Assembly (NCBI RefSeq): GCF_900109045.1
Contig: NZ_FNYL01000012.1
Location: 233,439-297,438 of the forward strand
DNA: 64,000 nucleotides
DNA from: Dyadobacter sp. SG02
GTDB lineage: Bacteria > Bacteroidota > Bacteroidia > Cytophagales > Spirosomataceae
Direction of reading: 5' to 3'
The notes below the pieces were generated by a model. That model was not told the origin of the DNA and ran no database searches. It saw nothing but the letters and a program-made list of their open reading frames with translations. Of this stretch, positions 58,956 to 64,000 are shown in pieces (position 1 is the first letter of the stretch; each line of letters starts with the position of its first letter). Position numbers and translations under genes: made by a program.

Positions 58956-61900
58956 TCAGAAACCGAGGTTTAAACCAAATGTGAATGTGCGGCCCTGCGG
59001 GATGGAGTTCTTCTCCACACCCGGGGTCGTGTTGGAATTACCATTGACCGAAATCTCGGGGTCGGTACCGGTGTATTTCGTGAGGATGAATGCGTTGAAA
59101 ACTTGCGCATACAACCGCACAGAGCTCAGCCCCAACCTGCTCAGGATCGTTCCCGGCACGCGGTAACCCAGCGAAACCGATTGTAACCGCAGGAAATCGC
59201 CCTTCTCCGCATTTTCGGAAATCGGCCATGAAGAACCATTGGAAAGCAAATCGCCATACACGACGCGCGGGATGTTGGTCACTTGTCCCGGCGTCGTCCA
59301 GCGGTCGAGCACCTCGGTGGTATTGTTCCAGAAGCGCTGGTCGCGCCAGGTGCCTTTGGTACCGTTCATGACGAGGTTACCGCCCGAGTAAGTGAAGTTC
59401 ACGCCCAGGTCCCATTGGCCGTATTTGACATTATTGATAAAACCGCCGTAATAGGTCGGCAGCGCATTGCCGAGCAGGTAGTAATCGTCCACCGCGATAG
59501 CAGGTGCGGGAGAGCCGTCCAGATAAGTCCAGCGGCTGCCCCCCGCAGGTACCACGTGGCTGTACTGCACACGATCGCCTGCCTTGTTGATGAAGATGCG
59601 TTGGCCGTTTTCGGGATTCACGCCATCCGTTTTCGCCCCGTACAAGCTCCCTACCGAATAGCCCACGCGGGTAATATTGGTCGCTTCCGCTGCCGTGGAA
59701 GTGGTACCCACCAGCTCGGTACCCTGCCCGTACAGCTCGGTGACCTTGTTTTTATTATGGGTAAAATTGAGACTCGCATTCCAGCTCAGTTTTCCTCTGC
59801 GGATAATGTTGGCATTCACGCCCAGCTCGACCCCGTGGTTGTACATCGCGCCGATGTTCATGAATATCGCATCGCTCGGGATACCCTTCGAAGGAGATTG
59901 CGGTACATTGAGGATCAACCCGTTGACGCTGTTGGCATAGTATGTCGCTTCGAGCGTAATGCGGTCGTTCAGGAAGCTGACGTCGGCTCCGACGTTGGTC
60001 TGGTTGCTCGTTTCCCATCCCAGGTCGGGGTTACCGCCCTGACTGAAATTCCAGGTCGGCACGGCAGCGTAGAGATTCGATTCGTACAACGCGAGCGAGC
60101 CGTATGCGCTCACGCCCGAGTTGCCCACGCGTCCCCAGCTCGCGCGGAGTTTTACGCTGCTCATGATGTCGGCCAGTTTGGAATGCTTGTAAAACTCTTC
60201 TTCCGAAATGCTCCATCCGGCCGACACACCGCCGAAATTCCCGTATTTCTTGCCGCTACCCAGGGCCGAGTTACCGTCGCGGCGGTAGTTCAGGGTGAAA
60301 AAGTATTTTTTGCTAAAATCATACGTAAACCGTGAGAATACCGAAACCAATGCACTCTCCGTCAACACATTCGCAGTGGGCGAAATTTGCCCGTAACTAC
60401 CCTGAAACTCGTCGAAGAACGGATCGGAAAGCTGCGTGCGGGTCGCACCCCAGCCCGATGTTGCAAATTTCTGCACATCGTAACCGGCCAGCAACGAAAT
60501 ATTGTGATTGGTGGCAATGGTAGTCTGGTAGTTCAAAGTATTGGTCCAGTTCCAGTTGCTGATCAGCCTACTGCTGTTGGTCGCGCTCCCGTTGGACGAG
60601 TTTCCCGGACCGTGGACGGGGCTGTTGAAGCTCACGTTCTCGACTTTCAAACGGTCCATCGCGTAGCTCATTTTGTATTGCAGCCCTTTGAAAATCTTTA
60701 CCGTCGTACCGAAATTGGCGATAATGCGGTCATTTTCAGAAGTATATTTATTCAAATCAAGCATAGGAACCGGGTTGTAGAAGTTGCTCGCCACCTTGTT
60801 GTTGCCCATGCCCAGCGTATTCGACGAGCTTACATTATAGGAGCCGTCGGGGTTCACCGCGTACACATTCGGTGCGGAAAGCCAGGCAAGCCGCGCCGAG
60901 CCCACGAGCCCGAACGCATTACCGCTCAGCGAGCCGGTATTGGGCGAGGAATTCAGGCTGTTGTTATAATTGATATTTCCGGAAAACGACAGCCACGAAT
61001 TGAGCTTGTGGTCCACATTGAAACGGGCCGCTTTTCGTGTAAACTGGTTGGTTTTCAGGATACCTTTCTGATTGCTGTAATTTGTGGAAAAGTAATACTT
61101 CGTCGATTCCGAGCCGCCGGAAACGCTGATGCTGTGGTTTTGCGAAACGCCCGTTTGGTACACCTTGTCGTACCAGTTAGTGTTCACGATGGAGCCGTCG
61201 TCCTGGACAATCGGAAAGAAAAGCGCCGAGGCCACGGCATCGTTGTTCGCATTGCCCCCAAGGATCTTGGCATTCATCACACCTTCGTTTTTAATATCCA
61301 TAAACTGCTGCGCGTCCAGCATTTTGGGCAGGCGGGTGGCTTTGGTCATACCGGTCCAGCCTTCGTAAGTCACTTTCGCCTTGCCGGTTTTACCGCTTTT
61401 GGTCGTGATCAGGAGCACGCCGGCTGCTGCGCGCGAGCCGTAAATGGATGTCGAAGCCGCATCTTTGAGCACATCGATCGACTCGATATCCGCCGGGTTA
61501 ATATCCCCGAGCGGGTTATTGGCTACGGTTGAGTTGGCCGAAATATCGCCGGTATTAATGGGAATACCATCCACCACGATTAATGGAAAGGAACTAAGCG
61601 AAATGGAGTTGATACCCCGGATACGGATCACGGGCGGGTTGTTCAGTACGCCGTTGGGCTGGCCGATGCTCACGCCCGTAGCGCGGCCTGCCAGGCCCTG
61701 ATCGAAGCTTTGCACCGGCATATCCTTCAATTTATCGCCCGAAACCCGCGCCGCCGAACCGGTAAATTCTTCTTTCGATTGCGTGCCATAACCTACGACC
61801 ATTAGTTCATTCAGCTGCTTGGTACTGCTAGCCAGCTTGATACTGATCGCCGACTGGCCACCCACTGCCACCTCCTGCGCTACGTACCCGACGTACGAGA

Positions 61901-62483
61901 ACACGAGCACCGGCGCGCCAGAGTCGGATACCTTGATGATGTATTTACCATTCATATCAGTAATAGTACCCGTTGAGGTGCCCTTTACGAGCACCGCCAC
62001 GCCGGGCAATGCCTCTCCGTTGTCGTTGTCGGTCACTACGCCGGATATTTCACGATCGGCCGGGCGTACGAGCGACGCCAGCAGGATTTCGGTTTTCTGG
62101 ATCTGGCCGGTCGTTCTCGCCTCTTTCTCCACGATCACCACCGTGCCGCGCTGCTCTCGGTAGGAAAGGCGCGTCGGGCTCAGCAGTTCGTCGAGCACCT
62201 CGTCCACCGGCTTGCGGCTCACATCGATATTCACCCGGTAAGGTGCCACGAGCTCTTCATTGTACACAAATTTAAAACCCGTCTTTTTCTTGATCAGGTT
62301 GAATGCCTCTTTCAGGCTCCGGTCACGAAGCGTAAGGTCGATCGTCACTTCCTGAAGGCTCTGTTTGGCATCGCCCGCCGCCCGGGCGGAGGGTAACGTT
62401 ACCAGCAGCGCAAAAAGCAGGAAGTACGCGGTCAGGCGTGTCCATTTGTAAATGAACAGTAAACTTCTGGTACAATTTTTCAT
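58956..62483 (-). CDS. SusC/RagA-type TonB-dependent transporter with STN domain
   Basis: 1175 residues from the ATG at 62483 (MKNCTRSLLFIYKWTRLTAYF, signal peptide), preferred to the 62540 start because the extra residues are not signal-like and an SD-like AAAGG precedes the ATG. Order: signal peptide, STN domain (TLRDRSLKEAFNLIKKKTGFKFVYNEE), carboxypeptidase-like beta domain (ISGVVTDNDNGEALPGVAVLVKG), TonB-box region NELMVVGYG, plug and barrel ending RTFTFGLNLGF. The STN domain plus upstream FecR points to sigma/anti-sigma control. Imports the ligand captured by the downstream SusD. Confidence 0.94.
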   Translation of the reverse strand: MKNCTRSLLFIYKWTRLTAYFLLFALLVTLPSARAAGDAKQSLQEVTIDLTLRDRSLKEAFNLIKKKTGFKFVYNEELVAPYRVNIDVSRKPVDEVLDELLSPTRLSYREQRGTVVIVEKEARTTGQIQKTEILLASLVRPADREISGVVTDNDNGEALPGVAVLVKGTSTGTITDMNGKYIIKVSDSGAPVLVFSYVGYVAQEVAVGGQSAISIKLASSTKQLNELMVVGYGTQSKEEFTGSAARVSGDKLKDMPVQSFDQGLAGRATGVSIGQPNGVLNNPPVIRIRGINSISLSSFPLIVVDGIPINTGDISANSTVANNPLGDINPADIESIDVLKDAASTSIYGSRAAAGVLLITTKSGKTGKAKVTYEGWTGMTKATRLPKMLDAQQFMDIKNEGVMNAKILGGNANNDAVASALFFPIVQDDGSIVNTNWYDKVYQTGVSQNHSISVSGGSESTKYYFSTNYSNQKGILKTNQFTRKAARFNVDHKLNSWLSFSGNINYNNSLNSSPNTGSLSGNAFGLVGSARLAWLSAPNVYAVNPDGSYNVSSSNTLGMGNNKVASNFYNPVPMLDLNKYTSENDRIIANFGTTVKIFKGLQYKMSYAMDRLKVENVSFNSPVHGPGNSSNGSATNSSRLISNWNWTNTLNYQTTIATNHNISLLAGYDVQKFATSGWGATRTQLSDPFFDEFQGSYGQISPTANVLTESALVSVFSRFTYDFSKKYFFTLNYRRDGNSALGSGKKYGNFGGVSAGWSISEEEFYKHSKLADIMSSVKLRASWGRVGNSGVSAYGSLALYESNLYAAVPTWNFSQGGNPDLGWETSNQTNVGADVSFLNDRITLEATYYANSVNGLILNVPQSPSKGIPSDAIFMNIGAMYNHGVELGVNANIIRRGKLSWNASLNFTHNKNKVTELYGQGTELVGTTSTAAEATNITRVGYSVGSLYGAKTDGVNPENGQRIFINKAGDRVQYSHVVPAGGSRWTYLDGSPAPAIAVDDYYLLGNALPTYYGGFINNVKYGQWDLGVNFTYSGGNLVMNGTKGTWRDQRFWNNTTEVLDRWTTPGQVTNIPRVVYGDLLSNGSSWPISENAEKGDFLRLQSVSLGYRVPGTILSRLGLSSVRLYAQVFNAFILTKYTGTDPEISVNGNSNTTPGVEKNSIPQGRTFTFGLNLGF

Positions 62484-62490
62484 ACCTTTG
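62483..62490 (+). promoter_or_regulatory. Plus-strand -7-like box overlapping the susC start
   Basis: TACCTTTG fits TAnnTTTG, but on the other strand the same bases are the SD-like AAAGG and first base of the susC start codon, so the match may be incidental. No good -33 at the right distance. Confidence 0.25.
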
Positions 62491-62496
62491 AATGAG

Positions 62497-62617
62497 TTGG
62501 GGTTAATCGTGAAACATGAATTCCAGCATCCGGATAGCAAGATCAGTCAGTGATTGGCGTTACGTTCTGATTTTCACTATCACTCGGTCCGGCGGGCTTC
62601 GGCTCGCCGGATTTTTT
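62497..62617 (+). ncRNA. Candidate antisense RNA to the susC leader
   Basis: A plus-strand transcript from the -7-like box at 62483 to the terminator at 62588-62617 would be about 120 nt and fully complementary to the untranslated leader between fecR and susC. Cis-antisense RNAs at this position are known for Bacteroides polysaccharide loci (DonS-type). Evidence here is the orphan terminator plus a weak promoter box. Confidence 0.3.
62588..62617 (+). terminator. Strong plus-strand terminator in the susC leader
   Basis: Ten-bp stem TCCGGCGGGC / GCTCGCCGGA (one G-T pair) with a TTCG tetraloop, followed by TTTTTT. The T-run is on the plus strand only, whereas both flanking genes (fecR, susC) read leftward. 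Confidence 0.85.
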
Positions 62618-62655
62618 GCGTTGAAAGGCGTTCGTTCATTACATAGGCACTGGGT

Positions 62656-63612
62656 TCAAATGGATTTTCGTTTTTTGCTAAGCGTTATCTGATTGTCTGC
62701 AAGGCGGTATTCCAGGTTGTTGGCGAGGGATAGCAGGTCGAGTATGTGCGGGAGGGAGTCGGTTGAGGCAAATTCGGCAGACATATGGTATTCCCGTATC
62801 GATTCCTCTGCCAGGATCTTTACATCGAATTTATTTTCCAGAATGGCAATCACATTCGCAAAGCTCTCATTATCAAAGAGCAGCTTACCTTCCTTCCATG
62901 CCACTGCATTGGCGCTGTTGACATTCACCTTTTTAATCTCGCGGGTCTTTACGTCATAAGAAACCTGTTCGTTGGGCAAAAGGATCTTTTTGTCGGGTCC
63001 GTCGGTGCCCTCGGCTTTCTGCACTTCCACCTTTCCGCGAGTAACGGTCACCAATATACTTTTCAAAAAGTGATACGACCGGATGTTGAATGCCGTCCCC
63101 AGCACACGGGTCGTCGTACCGGACGCTTCCACGAAGAAAGGCTTCGCCTCGTCCCTCTTAATATCGAAATACGCCTCGCCGTCGACCAACACCACTTCCC
63201 TCTTGTGTTCTTCGAAATGCCTCGGATATTCCATGCTGCTCGATTCGTTGAGCCACACCGTAGAACCATCCGGGAGCCGTATTTCTTTCCTTTCGCCCTT
63301 GGCTGTCGTCACCGCAACCGTATTTCCAAAGAGCCGGAAAGCATTATATTTCCAAACAAAGAACGACAATGTGAGCACCAGCAGTACCGATGCCGCGATG
63401 CGGAACGTCCGCGAAACTGCCATCCAAGGCTTGGTTTGCAACGGTTTCACATTTGCTGCTTCCATCGCACCTTCCTCGTCGAGTTGCCTGGCAAGCGGCT
63501 CTTCCAGCTTCCCTTCGGCCAGCAAACGGAAGAAAATATCCAGCTCCTCCCTGCTCAACGCATTGGCAACATAACGTCTGACGAGTTCTTCCAGGAATCT
63601 CTTGTCCTCCAT
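62656..63612 (-). CDS. FecR-type anti-sigma factor
   Basis: 318 residues. Cytoplasmic helical N-terminus (FLEELVRRYVANALSREELDIFFRLLAEGKLEEP), one membrane helix at about 70-88 (FRIAASVLLVLTLSFFVWKY), periplasmic FecR domain (AVTTAKGERKEIRLPDGSTVWLNESSSMEYP and VVLVDGEAYFDIKRD) and C-terminal STN-like part (NVIAILENKFDVKILAEES). It should transmit the SusC STN signal to an ECF sigma factor. No sigma gene is adjacent inside the window: the 388 bases to the right edge hold only repeats and a terminator. 172 bases separate it from susC. Confidence 0.92.
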   Translation of the reverse strand: MEDKRFLEELVRRYVANALSREELDIFFRLLAEGKLEEPLARQLDEEGAMEAANVKPLQTKPWMAVSRTFRIAASVLLVLTLSFFVWKYNAFRLFGNTVAVTTAKGERKEIRLPDGSTVWLNESSSMEYPRHFEEHKREVVLVDGEAYFDIKRDEAKPFFVEASGTTTRVLGTAFNIRSYHFLKSILVTVTRGKVEVQKAEGTDGPDKKILLPNEQVSYDVKTREIKKVNVNSANAVAWKEGKLLFDNESFANVIAILENKFDVKILAEESIREYHMSAEFASTDSLPHILDLLSLANNLEYRLADNQITLSKKRKSI

Positions 63613-63690
63613 TTTCAGGCTATTTATGATGAAGACGGGCGAGGTGGGTTTTAGGGTACCCTATTGGGTCAAAAAATTTTGTGGGTTGTT

Positions 63691-63791
63691 GTTGGGAGTG
63701 GTCAGGGGTTGTCATTTGTGGTCAGGGGATAGTCAGTTGTTGTCAGGGGTTGTCATTTGTGGTCAGGGCTAGTCAGTTGTTGTTGGGAGTG
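63691..63791. repeat. 10-bp-unit array, locus 3
   Basis: Units of type GTCAGGGGTT, GTCATTTGTG and GTCAGTTGTT. A composite of about 41 bp (63701-63741) is repeated almost exactly at 63742-63781. The array is about 80 bases upstream of the leftward fecR gene. On that gene's sense strand the units read CCTGAC, as at loci 1 and 2. Confidence 0.9.
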
Positions 63792-63795
63792 GTTG

Positions 63796-63905
63796 CTGTA
63801 ATGGTTTTTCGATCATGTTGCGGTCGGAGACCGCGTGACGCTCGGACGTAGTCGCAGACTACGCCCAACTTATTCCTTTCCTTTAATACAATTTGCATTA
63901 AACAA
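63796..63905. repeat. REP-like element, copy C (half element)
   Basis: Near-identical inverted copy of 53753-53869: hairpins GCGGTC-GGA-GACCGC (63820-63834) and GTAGTC-GCA-GACTAC (63848-63862) plus the whole AT-rich spacer. The sequence breaks off within the edge of the second REP (CAAGTTGGGG at about 63903), so the second hairpin pair and second array are missing. Confidence 0.9.
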
Positions 63906-63925
63906 GTTGGGGCTGACCCAAAAGC

Positions 63926-63965
63926 AAAAAGCCCTTTTTCTACTATGTAGAGCGAGGGCTTTTTT
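63926..63965. terminator. Bidirectional intrinsic terminator near the right edge
   Basis: AAAAAGCCCT / AGGGCTTTTT stem of 10 bp with T-run on the plus strand and, read the other way, on the minus strand. It insulates fecR from whatever lies beyond the window. Confidence 0.85.
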
Positions 63966-64000
63966 GTATTTTTAATTACGACATTAGAAATACATGGGCA

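Noticed and set aside
62484..62540. Upstream start for the second SusC
   Set aside because: The extra 19 residues precede a normal signal peptide, and an SD-like AAAGG sits directly before the 62483 ATG.
1..64000. tRNA or rRNA genes
   Set aside because: Intergenic gaps were scanned for clover-leaf arms and CCA-type ends; nothing convincing was found.

Overview
The window looks like chromosomal DNA of a Bacteroidota bacterium of the order Cytophagales, most like Dyadobacter or Spirosoma. This is inferred from the gene families: two SusC/SusD pairs with FecR anti-sigma factors, type IX secretion (T9SS) C-terminal domains, TlpA-type lipoproteins, DUF2723 and DUF4394 proteins, and TAnnTTTG-type -7 promoter boxes in place of E. 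coli-type promoters. Coding GC is moderate, with AT-rich promoter regions. No rRNA, tRNA, integrase, transposase or CRISPR array was found.

Region 1 (1-11621) is a nitrate assimilation block. A nirB cut by the left edge is divergent from cobA (sirohaem synthesis), an outer-membrane alginate-export-type porin, a NarK-type nitrate/nitrite transporter, a 1180-residue nitrate reductase fused to its own NAD(P)H/FAD/[2Fe-2S] module, a sulfite/nitrite-reductase-like protein fused to a C-terminal rubredoxin, and a nitrate-reductase-associated protein. Together they would import nitrate, reduce it through nitrite to ammonium, and supply the sirohaem. Unusual repeats sit directly before and after the nitrate reductase gene.

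Region 2 (11618-18848) is mostly envelope and secreted proteins: a TlpA-like thiol-disulfide lipoprotein, a T9SS-exported M1 aminopeptidase, small unknown proteins, a Thr/Pro/Ser-rich secreted protein and a DUF899 thioredoxin-like protein. Region 3 (19013-28955) is a nutrient-uptake operon: ECF sigma, FecR, SusC with STN domain, SusD, a DUF4380 protein and a PQQ dehydrogenase carrying a cytochrome c segment. Region 4 (28993-45249) holds a DoxX/HxlR pair with clear operator-like palindromes, a very large secreted nuclease, a DUF4394 lipoprotein, a secreted metalloprotease overlapping a lipoprotein gene, an ankyrin protein and a DUF2723 glycosyltransferase. Region 5 (45712-53566) has a histidine kinase/response regulator pair, a candidate small RNA, and an ABC transporter with a DUF3299-like protein and a zinc metalloprotease. 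Region 6 (54015-63612) is a second SusCD locus reading leftward: FecR, SusC, SusD and two tandem, nearly duplicate M20 amidohydrolases.

The least explained signals are non-coding. (a) A family of 10-bp-unit arrays (GTCAGGnnTG) is arranged at gene junctions in a fixed orientation, twice complete and once as a half copy, in two cases combined with a REP-like double hairpin. (b) An 8-bp tandem repeat abuts the nitrate reductase start codon. (c) An orphan promoter-like box plus terminator suggests a small RNA near 47921-48043. (d) A strong plus-strand terminator in the leader of the second susC suggests an antisense RNA. All calls are from reading the sequence; no database search was run.
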